Below are positions 8,675 to 20,069 of a stretch of 34,678 nucleotides of DNA, piece by piece (the stretch's first letter is position 1; each line of letters starts with the position of its first letter). The DNA comes from Prosthecobacter sp. (GTDB taxonomy: Bacteria; Verrucomicrobiota; Verrucomicrobiia; Verrucomicrobiales; Verrucomicrobiaceae). The stretch is taken from assembly GCA_017853885.1 (NCBI GenBank), contig JAFMIR010000039.1, positions 1 through 34,678 on the forward strand. The letters are read 5' to 3'. Both the position numbers and the translations under genes were made by a program. The notes under the pieces were generated by a model. That model was given only the letters and a program-made list of their open reading frames with translations, was not told the DNA's origin and did not search any database.

Positions 8675-8696
8675 CGCTGAAAAGCCCGATTCAGCG
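8675..8696 (+). other. Hairpin downstream of the DUF1501 gene (possible weak terminator)
   Basis: A perfect 7-bp stem (CGCTGAA with TTCAGCG) encloses an 8-base loop, 22 bases after the DUF1501 stop. It lacks a T tract, so it is not a standard intrinsic terminator. It may slow transcription or stabilise a 3' end before pdxA. No other structure was seen in the ~130-base gap. Confidence 0.3.
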
Positions 8697-8786
8697 TTGA
8701 GAGAGTCGACAGAAGACGTCTGGGGAAGTTGCCGTGGCGGTTGAGCACGCCAAAGTGAGCGGTCTTATCCTCCAACTATCAATTTG

Positions 8787-9782
8787 ATGCCCAAGCCACT
8801 CATTGCCGTCACCATGGGAGATCCTGCCGGGGTCGGACCTGAAATTTGCCTGCAACTGCTCGCGAATGAGGAAGTGAACACCATCGCTACGCCAGTGATT
8901 TTTGGTGATGCCCGCCTGCTGGCTCGTTGTGCGCGCCAGACCGGCCTGCCTGCGCCAAAGCGCATCGTTAGTGAGATCGAATGGACGGAAAAGTGTGGAG
9001 AGATCGACGAACCGGCCGTTTTGGACCTGTTCGGCTTTGACGCGAATGGATTTGAGCCAGGCAGGGTGAATGCCAAAACCGGCGCGGCAGGTTATCGCTA
9101 TGTGGAGAAGAGCATTGAAGCTGCGTTGGCGAAACAAGTAGCCGCTGTGGCCACGGCACCACTGAACAAAGAAGCACTGCATGCAGCTGGCATCACTTAT
9201 CCGGGCCACACGGAGATGTTTGCGGAGAAGATGGCCGCAGATCGTTCCTGCATGACTTTTTTCTCACCGGAGATGGTCTGTAGTCTCGTCACGGTGCACA
9301 TCGGATACCAAGATGTGGTACCTGCTTTGACTCAGGAGCGCATTTTGGATGTGATTGAGCTTACAGCGGACGCTGTGCAGCACGTGAAGGCCAAGCGACC
9401 CAGCCTCGCAGTTTGCGGGCTAAATCCCCATGCGGGCGAGCACGGCCTGTTTGGCCGTGGTGAGGAAGAACAAATCATCCTGCCTGCTATCGAAGCCGCG
9501 AAGGCCAAAGGCATTATGGTTGAAGGTCCGCTGCCGCCGGACACGGCCTTCATCGCATCGCGTCGTCGCAGTGTAGATGCCTATGTCTGCATGTATCATG
9601 ATCAGGCGCTCATCCCACTGAAGGCGCTGGCTTTCGACACCGCGGTGAACACGACTCTCGGATTGCCTGTTCCGCGCACCAGTGTTGACCACGGCACCGC
9701 ATGCGACATCGCCTGGCAGGGTAAAGCGAATGGCAGCAGCCTCGCCGAGGCAGTCAAACTCGCGGCAAAGATGGCGTCATAG
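8787..9782 (+). CDS. pdxA: PdxA-family 4-phospho-hydroxy-acid dehydrogenase
   Basis: The protein has 331 residues, the usual length of PdxA, and is cytoplasmic. ATG 8787 is chosen over the TTG immediately before it. The N-terminal MGDPAGVGPEI motif and the three metal-ligand histidines are clear: H171 (VTVHIGYQ), H215 (GLNPHAGEHG) and H271 (MYHDQALIPLK); H141 in the GHTEMF motif should contact the substrate phosphate. PdxA oxidises 4-phosphohydroxy-L-threonine in pyridoxal phosphate synthesis. Close relatives (PdxA2) instead act on 4-phospho-D-threonate or -erythronate in sugar-acid catabolism, and these cannot be separated by eye. No other vitamin B6 gene is nearby, and the neighbours are catabolic-looking, so the catabolic role should be kept open. 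The stop abuts the stop of the convergent YhcH-family gene. Confidence 0.9.
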   Translation: MPKPLIAVTMGDPAGVGPEICLQLLANEEVNTIATPVIFGDARLLARCARQTGLPAPKRIVSEIEWTEKCGEIDEPAVLDLFGFDANGFEPGRVNAKTGAAGYRYVEKSIEAALAKQVAAVATAPLNKEALHAAGITYPGHTEMFAEKMAADRSCMTFFSPEMVCSLVTVHIGYQDVVPALTQERILDVIELTADAVQHVKAKRPSLAVCGLNPHAGEHGLFGRGEEEQIILPAIEAAKAKGIMVEGPLPPDTAFIASRRRSVDAYVCMYHDQALIPLKALAFDTAVNTTLGLPVPRTSVDHGTACDIAWQGKANGSSLAEAVKLAAKMAS

Positions 9783-10241
9783 TTATTCGACGGCTACCTT
9801 GACAACGACTTTGAAGACGGTCTCCGAATTGCCCCACTCGACGCAAGGTGCATGGGCATCCTCCGGCCAAAGGATGGCAAAGTGTCCGGCGCTGACGTGC
9901 AAAGGTGTGGTGTCTTCCGTTAGCTTCCACAGCGCGGCATCCTTCTCGTCGGAGTAGGCCATCGTCTCTTCTTTCATCGTGGCCAAAGGCGCCCAAAGAA
10001 TGGTCTCACGGCCGTTTTGGATGAACTGGATGTCGATGTACTTCCGATGTGCCTCAAATTTGGCCTTCTCAACAGGCTTCGTTTCATACGTCTGCACCAA
10101 CGCGTAGCATTGGTCACCATCTAGATCGTGTCGTCCGAGTTGCTGCGTGCCATCCACGGTGCGCAGGTAGGCGAAAGCCTTCGCAAAGCGTGAGTTGAGC
10201 CTTTCGTAGCGAGTAGCGTTGGCGAGGGTGTCAAGGACCAT
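9783..10241 (-). CDS. YhcH/YjgK/YiaL family protein (DUF386)
   Basis: The protein has 152 residues, the standard length for the family, and is cytoplasmic. Diagnostic stretches are KFEAHRKYIDIQFIQNGRE, the central strand set of the small cupin-like beta-barrel, and FAILWPEDAHAPCV, which holds the conserved Pro/His of the putative metal site. Members (YhcH, EbgC, YiaL) accompany operons for sialic acid and other unusual sugars and may be anomerases or sugar-binding proteins; the reaction here is unknown. It lies 31 bases after the last DUF1501 gene of the large minus-strand cluster, so it may be the cytoplasmic end of that transcript, handling the released sugar. It is convergent with pdxA, with no base between the stops. 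Confidence 0.88.
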   Translation of the reverse strand: MVLDTLANATRYERLNSRFAKAFAYLRTVDGTQQLGRHDLDGDQCYALVQTYETKPVEKAKFEAHRKYIDIQFIQNGRETILWAPLATMKEETMAYSDEKDAALWKLTEDTTPLHVSAGHFAILWPEDAHAPCVEWGNSETVFKVVVKVAVE

Positions 10242-10272
10242 GAACTGTCTTTGGAGTAAGTGAGAATCTTCT

Positions 10273-11670
10273 TCAAGCCAGGATGTCCGTTACGACCTTG
10301 CCAAACACATCGGTGAGCCGGAAATCGCGGCCGGCGTAGCGGTAGGTGAGCTTTTCGTGATCGAGGCCAAGCTGGTGCAGAATGGTGGCGTGCAGATCGT
10401 GGACGTGGACAGGGTTGTCCTCGGCGTTCATGCCGAGCTCGTCGGAGGTGCCGTAGGCCAGGCCGCCGCGGATGCCGCCGCCGGCCAACAGCGTGCTGAA
10501 GGCAGTGTGATGATGGTCGCGACCGCGCTTCATGAGATCGGTCTTCTTGTTCTTGTCCTGATTTTCCTGCGCGTAGGGCGTGCGGCCAAACTCGCCGGTC
10601 CACACGACGAGCGTGTCATCCAGCAGGCCGCGCTGCTTCAGATCGCTGATGAGCGCGGCGGAGGCCTGGTCGCTGTCGGCGCAGAGATCCGGGTGGCGCT
10701 TGTAGTGATCGCTGTGTGTGTCCCAGGGCTGGTTGTTGCTGCTGGTGTAATAGACGCTGATGAAGCGCACGCCGGACTCCGCGAGGCGGCGGGCGAGCAG
10801 GCAAGAGCGGCCAAAGGGCGTGTCGCCATACATCTCGCGCATCTTGGGCGGCTCCTTGCTGATGTCGAAGGCCTCACTGGCGGCGGTTTGCATGCGGTAG
10901 GCCGTTTCCATGGCCTTGATCTGCGATTCGAGCGCGGAATCGTGCTCGCGGCGCGCGGCGTGGATGCCATTGAGCCGCTGGACGAGATCGAGTTGGCGGC
11001 GCTGAACGGGCAGGGATAGCTCGGAATTGCGCACATTGGCCACGAGCTTGTCCACGGCCATGTCAGAGGTGATGACGCCGGTGGCCTGATACTCGGCGGG
11101 GAGGAACGAATTGCTCCAAAGCGCCGGTCCCACGACGATGTTCGGCGTGGGCCGCAGCACGACAAAGCCGGGCAAGTTCTCATTTTCGCTGCCGAGGCCG
11201 TAAAGCACCCACGAACCGAGCGACGGGCGGATCGGCTGGATGTTGCCGGTGTTCATCATGAGCAGCGCGGGCTCATGATTGGGCACGTTCGTGTGCATCG
11301 AGCGGATGACGCAGCAGTCGTCGATCACGCTGCCGAGGCGCGGCAGGCTCTCGCTGACCTCGATGCCGCTCTGGCCGCGCTTTTCGAAACGCAGCGGCGA
11401 AGACATGAAGCCGCTGGTCTTGGGTGCCTTGTAGAGCTTTCCGGAAGGCTGCTGGCCTTCATGTTTCTTCAGAGCGGGCTTCGGATCGAAGGTGTCGATG
11501 TGCGACGGCCCGCCGTTCATGAAAAGGAAGATCACACGCTTCGCCCGCGGCGTGATCTGCTGCCGTGGTGCCGCGCCGAGCATGCCTGAAAACCCGATCG
11601 CGCCAAAGCCGGCTGAGAGACGCTGCAAGGCATCCCGGCGTGACATGCTGGAGGTCAGTTCAGTCCACAT
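10273..11670 (-). CDS. DUF1501 exported protein (cluster B, pair 3)
   Basis: The protein has 465 residues. The first ATG (11670) overlaps the end of the upstream DUF1549 gene by 11 bases; a second ATG at 11646 gives the more typical N-terminus MSRRDALQRLSAGFG, so the true start is one of these two. Neither has a strong Shine-Dalgarno. All DUF1501 motifs are present: FLFMNGGPSHIDTFDPKP, WTGEFGRTPYAQ, GRDHHHTAFST and HDLHATILHQLGLDHEKLTYR. It is predicted to be exported by the twin-arginine route and to share the alkaline phosphatase/sulfatase-like fold, with substrate unknown. Among the DUF1501 proteins here it is closest in motif detail to the cluster A copy. The overlap indicates translational coupling to its DUF1549 partner. 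Confidence 0.9.
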   Translation of the reverse strand: MWTELTSSMSRRDALQRLSAGFGAIGFSGMLGAAPRQQITPRAKRVIFLFMNGGPSHIDTFDPKPALKKHEGQQPSGKLYKAPKTSGFMSSPLRFEKRGQSGIEVSESLPRLGSVIDDCCVIRSMHTNVPNHEPALLMMNTGNIQPIRPSLGSWVLYGLGSENENLPGFVVLRPTPNIVVGPALWSNSFLPAEYQATGVITSDMAVDKLVANVRNSELSLPVQRRQLDLVQRLNGIHAARREHDSALESQIKAMETAYRMQTAASEAFDISKEPPKMREMYGDTPFGRSCLLARRLAESGVRFISVYYTSSNNQPWDTHSDHYKRHPDLCADSDQASAALISDLKQRGLLDDTLVVWTGEFGRTPYAQENQDKNKKTDLMKRGRDHHHTAFSTLLAGGGIRGGLAYGTSDELGMNAEDNPVHVHDLHATILHQLGLDHEKLTYRYAGRDFRLTDVFGKVVTDILA

Positions 11671-13468
11671 AGCTCATCTCATTGGTGGCGAGCAGCGCCT
11701 GCGCGAACTGCTCCCAGGTGCTCAGGCCGGCTTCAGCGTGTTGTTGCAGGAAACTCCGCGACAGCTCGAACTCCTCCGGCAGCGGCTCGCGGGTAAACAG
11801 CAGTTCATAGGCAAAACGGATGCGCTCCGCCTCATCACCGGCGTGCTGCTGGAGGCGCTGCGCGAGTTTCTTTGCCTGCGCGATGATGAAGGGGCTGTTC
11901 ATCACAAAGAGCTTCTGCGTGGGCGTGGTGCTCTCCGAGCGGCGTGCGGCATGTACATTCGCATCCGGATAGTCAAAGAGCATGAGTGTCTTGTTCAACT
12001 CCTTGCGGCTGACCTGGCTGTAAAGCGTGCGCTTGTGATGCTCCGCCGCGTTGAGGTCGAGCGAACGGCCGCCCTCGAGGTTCAAAGCGCCGCTGGTAGC
12101 CAGGATCGCATCACGCAGCGGCTCAATGGGCAGGCGCTTGCGGTTCATGCGCCACAGGTGCTCGTTCGCCTCATCAATCTGCGCATTTGCTGCGCTGCCC
12201 ATGCTGCCTTGGCGGTAGGTCGAAGAAAGCACGAGCTCGCGAATGAGTCGCTTCACCAACCAGCCGTCCTTCATGAAGCGCAGGGCGAGATCATCCAGCA
12301 GCGCTGGATGCGTGGGCTTGTCTCCCATCGCGCCGAAGTTGCTCGTCGTGCGTGCCAGGGGGTGGCCGAAAAGCATGTCCCACACGCGATTGACCATCAC
12401 ACGGGCAGTGAGAGGGTTCTCGGCGCTGGCGATGAGTTTCGCCAGCTCGGCGCGACCGCTGCCTTGGTGAAACTTCACAGGCTCGTTCTTGCTCAGCACT
12501 TGCAACCAGCCGCGTGGAGCAATCTCCGCTGGAGCCTCCACATCTCCGCGGAGGTAGATCGGAAGGTCATGTGGGCTCTCATCACGTACGATGTGCAGCG
12601 TGCCGGGGTCCATTTTCTCCGCGTTGGTCTTTTCGTCCTCATCTTTGCCATCCGGCCGCAGGCTCACTTTCTTCACGGAGGCAAACACGCCGGCCATCGC
12701 GTAGTAATCACGCGTCGAGACAGGGTCGAACTTGTGATCGTGACAGCGTGCGCAGGCCACGGTGAGGCCGAGGAAGGTCTGTGACACCGTGTCCACCTGC
12801 TCCGCCCACTCCTCGGCCTGCACATCGAGCCGGCTGCGGGCATACAACTTGTGACCGAGACCGAGAAAGCCGAGCGCGGGTAGGTCCGCCTTGTTCTGCG
12901 GCTCGATCAGATCCACGGCGAGTTGCTTTTCGATGAACGCGTCGTAGCGCAGATCGGCATTGAACGCGGCGACAACCCAGTCGCGATAGCGCCACGCATT
13001 GGGGAGATTGAGCGAGGTGTTGTTTCCCACCTGATGCGCCTGATCCTCAGCATAGCGGGCCAGATTCAGCCACATCGAGGCCATCCGCTCGCCAAAGGCG
13101 CGACGGCCGATCAGATCATCCACAAGTCGCTCATAGGCTCCGGGCCTCACATCGGCCAAAAAAGCCCGCGTCTCCTCCGCCGTCGGCGGCAGGCCGGTGA
13201 GATCGAAAAACACCCGGCGCAGCAGCACACGCGCCTCGGCCTCGCGAGTGGGCGCGAGGTTATGTTTCTCCATTTGCGCCAGAATGAAGTAATCCACACG
13301 ACTACGCGGCCAGGAGTGGTCCTTCACCTTTGGCAGTGCCTGCACCTTCGGTGGCACGAACGACCAGTGCTGGCGTGCCTTCACCCAATCAATGCCTGCT
13401 GGCTCCGCCGCGAGGGCGGAGGTAGCGAGAGCAGACAGAAGCAGGGGTTTCCAAAACACGGAAAACAA
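11660..13468 (-). CDS. DUF1549/DUF1553 secreted protein lacking the N-terminal cytochrome domain (cluster B, pair 3)
   Basis: The protein has 602 residues, much shorter than its three paralogues (948-1021). A signal peptide (KPLLLSALATSALAAEP) is followed at once by the linker that normally comes after the cytochrome domain (HWSFVPPKV), so the PSCyt1 module with its first CxxCH is absent. DUF1549 (~50-265) keeps CARCH at 239-243. DUF1553 follows (~350-595), with NRVWDMLFGHPL and the TPTQKLFVMNSPF motif. The variable insert between the domains is also very short. It would be a minimal, single-haem-motif version of the family. The start is not certain: 13468 is TTG, and GTG at 13459 is an alternative. 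It is 32 bases after the pair 2 DUF1501 gene and overlaps the pair 3 DUF1501 gene. Confidence 0.9.
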   Translation of the reverse strand: MFSVFWKPLLLSALATSALAAEPAGIDWVKARQHWSFVPPKVQALPKVKDHSWPRSRVDYFILAQMEKHNLAPTREAEARVLLRRVFFDLTGLPPTAEETRAFLADVRPGAYERLVDDLIGRRAFGERMASMWLNLARYAEDQAHQVGNNTSLNLPNAWRYRDWVVAAFNADLRYDAFIEKQLAVDLIEPQNKADLPALGFLGLGHKLYARSRLDVQAEEWAEQVDTVSQTFLGLTVACARCHDHKFDPVSTRDYYAMAGVFASVKKVSLRPDGKDEDEKTNAEKMDPGTLHIVRDESPHDLPIYLRGDVEAPAEIAPRGWLQVLSKNEPVKFHQGSGRAELAKLIASAENPLTARVMVNRVWDMLFGHPLARTTSNFGAMGDKPTHPALLDDLALRFMKDGWLVKRLIRELVLSSTYRQGSMGSAANAQIDEANEHLWRMNRKRLPIEPLRDAILATSGALNLEGGRSLDLNAAEHHKRTLYSQVSRKELNKTLMLFDYPDANVHAARRSESTTPTQKLFVMNSPFIIAQAKKLAQRLQQHAGDEAERIRFAYELLFTREPLPEEFELSRSFLQQHAEAGLSTWEQFAQALLATNEMSYVD

Positions 13469-13500
13469 ACGGCCCGCTGAAGCCTGCTTTTTCCTCCATC

Positions 13501-14904
13501 TTATGCCAGCACGCCCTTCACGATCTCGCCATGAATATCCGTGAGGCGATAGTCTCGGCCTTGGAAGCGGTAAGTGAGGCGGGTGTGGTCGAGACCGAGG
13601 AGGTGCAGCGCGGTGGCGTTGAGGTCGTGGATGTGCACGGGGTCTTTGACGATGTTGTAGCTGAAGTCATCGGTCTCGCCGTGGATGTGGCCGCTTTTGA
13701 CACCGGCTCCGGCCATCCAGACGCTGTAGCAACGCGGGTGGTGATCGCGGCCGTGATTGTCGCGGGTGAGTACGCCTTGCGAATACACCGTGCGCCCAAA
13801 CTCGCCGCCCCAGATGACGAGCGTGTCATCGAGCATGCCACGCTCTTTCAGTTCGGCCAAAAGCGCCGCAGTGGGCTGGTCGGTGTCGTGGCACTGGCTC
13901 TTGATGCCGCTGGGCAGGTTATTGTGCTGATCCCAGCCGCGATGGTAGAGCTGGATGAAGCGCACACCGCGCTCGGCGAGCCGACGGGCGAGGATGCAGT
14001 TGGCGGCATACGTTCCCGGCTTCTTCGACTCAGGGCCATAGCGCTCGTAGATGTCGGTGGGCTCTTTGGAAAGGTCCGCGAGATCAGGCACGGCGGCCTG
14101 CATCCGGAAGGCCATCTCGTATTGATCGATACGAGCCTGTGTTTCGGGATCATGGTAATCGGCGAACTTGAGGCGGTTCAGGGCGGCCACATCGTCCAGC
14201 ATGGCACGACGGCGATCGGGAGTGATGCCGGGAGGATTGGAAAGGAAGAGCACGGGATCCTTACCGGAGCTCATGCGCACGCCCTGATACTTGGACGGTA
14301 GGAAACCGCTGCCCCACATGCGTTCATGCAGCGGTTGAGCGTTCGTGGGGCCGCTGGGACGCGAGATGAGCGCCACAAAGGCAGGCAGGTCCGCATTGTC
14401 GGAGCCGAGCCCATACGACACCCATGCACCAAACGCGGGTCGACCACCGATTTGATGCCCGGTTTGCAGCAGCGTCATCGCCGGATCATGGTTGATGGCT
14501 TCCGTGTGCACTGAGCGAATGAGGCAGATCTCATCGGCAAACTTCGAGGTGTGCGGCAGCAGCTCGCTCAGCCACATCCCACTCTGGCCGCGTTGTGCAA
14601 ACTTGAACACCGACGGTGCGATAGGGAAGCGCTTTTGTCCTGCCGTCATGCCCGTGAGCCGCTGCTCGCCACGCACGGAGTTCGGCAAATCCTTGTCGAA
14701 CTGCGAGACAAGCCCCGGCTTGTAATCAAACAGATCGAGCTGCGACGGCGCACCTGCCTGCGTGAGCCAGATGACACGCTTTGCTCTCGGCGCAAAGTGG
14801 GCTGCCGGTGAGGCGAAGAGTTTCGGATTCGCGAGCGATGCCAGCGCTAGGCTCTTGAGCCAGTTGCGACGCGAAAAGGGTGCGAGGGAGGATTCGGTGC
14901 TCAT
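13501..14904 (-). CDS. DUF1501 exported protein (cluster B, pair 2)
   Basis: The protein has 467 residues with an ATG start. A twin-arginine-like signal ([17 protein letters not shown]) precedes the domain. Later motifs are standard ([43 protein letters not shown]), but the first motif is altered: [13 protein letters not shown] instead of GGPSHxDxFDxKP, so the usual His is Gln, and HDLHAT is HDLNAT. This may change metal or substrate handling. Its expected partner, the DUF1549 gene at 15758-18604, is separated from it by a toxin-antitoxin module on the opposite strand. Transcription from the kinase promoter would have to cross that module, or this gene has its own promoter within or beyond it. 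Confidence 0.9.
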   Translation of the reverse strand: MSTESSLAPFSRRNWLKSLALASLANPKLFASPAAHFAPRAKRVIWLTQAGAPSQLDLFDYKPGLVSQFDKDLPNSVRGEQRLTGMTAGQKRFPIAPSVFKFAQRGQSGMWLSELLPHTSKFADEICLIRSVHTEAINHDPAMTLLQTGHQIGGRPAFGAWVSYGLGSDNADLPAFVALISRPSGPTNAQPLHERMWGSGFLPSKYQGVRMSSGKDPVLFLSNPPGITPDRRRAMLDDVAALNRLKFADYHDPETQARIDQYEMAFRMQAAVPDLADLSKEPTDIYERYGPESKKPGTYAANCILARRLAERGVRFIQLYHRGWDQHNNLPSGIKSQCHDTDQPTAALLAELKERGMLDDTLVIWGGEFGRTVYSQGVLTRDNHGRDHHPRCYSVWMAGAGVKSGHIHGETDDFSYNIVKDPVHIHDLNATALHLLGLDHTRLTYRFQGRDYRLTDIHGEIVKGVLA

Positions 14905-14934
14905 GAACGGAGAAATGAGGAATTGAAAGGTGTG

Positions 14935-14958
14935 ATGATGTCGGTCATGATGTCGGAC
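14935..14958 (+). repeat. Tandem 12-bp repeat at the antitoxin start
   Basis: Two near-perfect copies of ATGATGTCGGTC (the second ends GAC) lie head to tail and are followed by ATGAAG. They give five in-frame ATG codons (14935, 14938, 14947, 14950, 14959). The repeat makes the exact translation start ambiguous and encodes an N-terminal MMSVMMSDM that is unlikely to belong to the folded domain. Confidence 0.7.
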
Positions 14959-15282
14959 ATGAAGACCGCATCCAAGAAAGCCGCCAAAAAAGCCCGTGTG
15001 CGCAGCCAGAAGCCGCTGCGGCGTGAATTCACCGTGCGTGACATGAACCGCAGCGGCGCAGAGCTTCTGGAGGCGGCGCGGAAGCTGGGCCGGGTAACCG
15101 TCAAAAGCCGCAGTGGGGAGGTCTTTGAAATTTCAGTCGCCCGCCCGACTCCTGAGCTGGTGGTGCCGAGCATGGTAGAGAGAATGCGTGCGCACAGACA
15201 ACGCATGGCGGCGCTGGGCAACACCTGCGGCTCGGAGGTGGATGTCGAACGCCTGAACAAGGTCATCGCTGGTGAGCTATGA
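14938..15282 (+). CDS. Antitoxin-like protein, Phd/YefM type
   Basis: The protein has about 114 residues. ATG 14938 is chosen because AAAGG at 14926-14930 is seven bases upstream; ATG 14959 ([14 protein letters not shown]) is a realistic alternative. A lysine-rich N-terminal leader precedes a Phd/YefM-like DNA-binding domain ([20 protein letters not shown], then [17 protein letters not shown]). The C-terminal ~45 residues would be the flexible toxin-binding tail. Its stop overlaps the toxin start (ATGA at 15279-15282), the classic arrangement for coupled antitoxin-toxin synthesis. The gene is divergent from the DUF1501 gene, with about 30 bases between them, so antitoxin binding to its own promoter could also affect that neighbour. 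Confidence 0.75.
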   Translation: MSVMMSDMKTASKKAAKKARVRSQKPLRREFTVRDMNRSGAELLEAARKLGRVTVKSRSGEVFEISVARPTPELVVPSMVERMRAHRQRMAALGNTCGSEVDVERLNKVIAGEL

Positions 15283-15746
15283 AGGCGTATGCCGACACAA
15301 ACTTCTTTACCAACCTGCTGCTGAATCTGCCTTTCACGGCGGAGGCAGATCGGTTGCTGAATGAGTGGTCGAAGAGAAGCAACGAGCCCCTTCCCGTCAC
15401 GCGACTGCTTCACCATGAGTTGGTGAACGCCTTTCAGCGCCTCGTTTATGAATCGAAGAATGGCAGTCCGGGTTACACCGTGACCGCGGGGACGGCCCGC
15501 GCTGCGGAGGCAAGTTTCGAACTGGAAATTCAGCAGGGGCAGCAGTTGTCCATCCGGGAGCCGGATTCGCGTCTTTTGGATGATCTGTATTATGACCTGG
15601 TTCACCGGCATACGGCGAAGCATGGCTTTCGCACCAACGATGTGCTGCACGTTGCCTCCGCGCTCATCTTGGGCTGTGATACCTTTTGGAGCTTTGACGC
15701 CAAGGCTCGGAAGCTGGCGGAGCTGCAAGGGTTGAAGGTGAACTAA
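15279..15746 (+). CDS. PIN-domain toxin, VapC-like ribonuclease
   Basis: The protein has 155 residues, slightly longer than most VapC toxins (~130-140). The four acidic PIN residues are visible: D6 (AYADTNF), E47 (LLHHELVNAF), D121 (RTNDVLHVASA) and D140 (FWSFDAKARKLA). These bind Mg2+ in family members that cut tRNA or other RNAs to stop translation. The start overlaps the stop of the Phd-like gene, so the pair forms a type II toxin-antitoxin module. Only 11 bases separate its stop from the stop of the convergent DUF1549 gene. The module sits on the + strand in the middle of a minus-strand gene series, which looks like an insertion into an existing cluster. Confidence 0.85.
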   Translation: MKAYADTNFFTNLLLNLPFTAEADRLLNEWSKRSNEPLPVTRLLHHELVNAFQRLVYESKNGSPGYTVTAGTARAAEASFELEIQQGQQLSIREPDSRLLDDLYYDLVHRHTAKHGFRTNDVLHVASALILGCDTFWSFDAKARKLAELQGLKVN

Positions 15747-15757
15747 AGGCATCCAAA

Positions 15758-18604
<2,847 letters not shown>

Positions 18605-18633
18605 CGTCACTCATACGTCGCCCGGCAGCCGAC

Positions 18634-20067
18634 TCATGCCACCAAATCCCGGATGACATGCCCGTGCACATCCGTGAGCCGACGATCGATGCCATTGTGC
18701 CGCACGGTGAGCTTCTCGTGATCAATGCCGAGGAGGTGCATCATCGTGGCGTGAATGTCGTAGCAAGTCGTCGGGTTGGCGCGGTCGAGAGGCTTGTAGC
18801 CCCATGGGTCGCTTTCACCGGCCGTGACACCGCCCTTGATGCCGCCACCGCAGAGCCAGTTGGTGAAGACATATGGATTATGGTCGCGCCCCTTGCCACC
18901 CTGTGTGCTGGGCATGCGTCCGAACTCCGTGGTCCACAAAATGATCGTCTCGTCGAGTAGCCCACGCTGCTTCAGATCGAGAATCAGTGCCGAAACCGCC
19001 TTCGCCATGCCCCAAGCGAGCGGACCGTGGTCACGCTCGACATCTTCGTGACTATCCCAATTGCGGCGTGGGAAGCCATTGTCGTTGCCGCTCCAGATCT
19101 GCACAAAACGAACTCCACGTTCGAGCAAGCGCCGCGCCGTGAGGCACTTGCGGCCCATATAGTCGGCTTCTTCCTCGGCGTTAATCTCCGTGGGCCACAC
19201 TTTGCGGTGATTCTGGATGCCGTACATGGTTTGGATGTGCTCTGGCTCTTTGGAGAGATCGAGAGCTTCTGGCGCTGCGAGCTGCATCTTCGCGGCAAGC
19301 TCATAGCTCTGAATGCGGCTTTCGAGCCGTGAATCCTCTTCACGTATCTGAGCGTGTTTGCGGTTCAACCGCTCCAATAAGTCGAAACCTCCCCGATCCG
19401 ATCTCGTGCTGATGTAGCTGCCATTTTTGTGCGGAAATAAATCGGTAATAGGCACCTCCGCGCCGGGATAAATGATCGTCCCGGCATGCTGCGAAGGCAA
19501 AAACGCCGAATCCCAGTTCTTTGGCCCATTCGAGGCAAATCCGCGATGATCCGGTAGCACCACAAAGGTCGGCAGATTGTCGCTAAGTGAACCCAGCGCG
19601 TAACTGACCCAGCAGCCCATGCCTGGAAAGCCTGGCAAATTGAAGCCCGTGGCCTGCAACAGCGTGCCCTGCGAGTGCACGCCCGTTTTGCCGACCATGT
19701 TGTGCACGAATGCGAGGTCATCCGCGCAGGCTCCGAGCGGCGCAACGGCGTCGCTGAGCATCTTCCCGCACTGGCCATAGGGTTTAAAGTCCCACACCGG
19801 CTTCTTCCATGGCCCGAGCCCGTTTTGGAAGGCCTCCACGGCCTCGCCGAAGTTCGACTCCTCGCCGTGATGCTTCACCAGCGCCGGTTTGAAGTCGAAG
19901 AGATCAATGTGGCTCGCCGCTCCGCCCATGAACAGCTGCACCACGCGTTTCGCCTTTGGCGCAATGACTTGCGAGCGATGCTGTGACTCAGCCGCCTGCA
20001 TCGAGGCGAAAGCAATCGATCCGAATCCTTGTCCGGTGGTTTGAAGAATCTGGCGACGGGTAAGCAT
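18634..20067 (-). CDS. DUF1501 exported protein (cluster B, pair 1)
   Basis: The protein has 477 residues with an ATG start two bases after the stop of the upstream DUF1549 gene. The N-terminus MLTRRQILQTTGQGFGSIAF is a twin-arginine-like signal. The family motifs are present but altered: the first reads LFMGGAASHIDLFDFKP (AA in place of GP), the GRDHH motif reads GRDHNPYVF (second His replaced by Asn), and EFGRMPSTQ replaces EFGRTP. The final YDIHATMMHLLGIDHEKLTVR is standard apart from the first position. If the His-His pair is a metal ligand as in related folds, this copy may have changed activity. It pairs with the F5/8C-containing DUF1549 protein encoded directly upstream. Confidence 0.92.
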   Translation of the reverse strand: MLTRRQILQTTGQGFGSIAFASMQAAESQHRSQVIAPKAKRVVQLFMGGAASHIDLFDFKPALVKHHGEESNFGEAVEAFQNGLGPWKKPVWDFKPYGQCGKMLSDAVAPLGACADDLAFVHNMVGKTGVHSQGTLLQATGFNLPGFPGMGCWVSYALGSLSDNLPTFVVLPDHRGFASNGPKNWDSAFLPSQHAGTIIYPGAEVPITDLFPHKNGSYISTRSDRGGFDLLERLNRKHAQIREEDSRLESRIQSYELAAKMQLAAPEALDLSKEPEHIQTMYGIQNHRKVWPTEINAEEEADYMGRKCLTARRLLERGVRFVQIWSGNDNGFPRRNWDSHEDVERDHGPLAWGMAKAVSALILDLKQRGLLDETIILWTTEFGRMPSTQGGKGRDHNPYVFTNWLCGGGIKGGVTAGESDPWGYKPLDRANPTTCYDIHATMMHLLGIDHEKLTVRHNGIDRRLTDVHGHVIRDLVA

Positions 20068-20069
20068 GG

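Noticed and set aside
7306..8775. 489-residue minus-strand open frame
   Set aside because: It lies antisense to the cluster A DUF1501 gene, which has full family motifs; the long frame comes from codon bias.
11492..12784. 430-residue plus-strand open frame
   Set aside because: It is antisense to the clear DUF1501 and DUF1549 genes, and its composition and lack of motifs mark it as a shadow frame of GC-rich coding DNA.
14922..15740. Similar short sequences (TTGAAAGGTG / TTGAAGGTG) at the two ends of the toxin-antitoxin module as target-site duplication
   Set aside because: They are only 9-10 bases, imperfect and A/G-rich, lie inside or at the end of the module's own coding region, and no transposase is present. 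Chance is sufficient.
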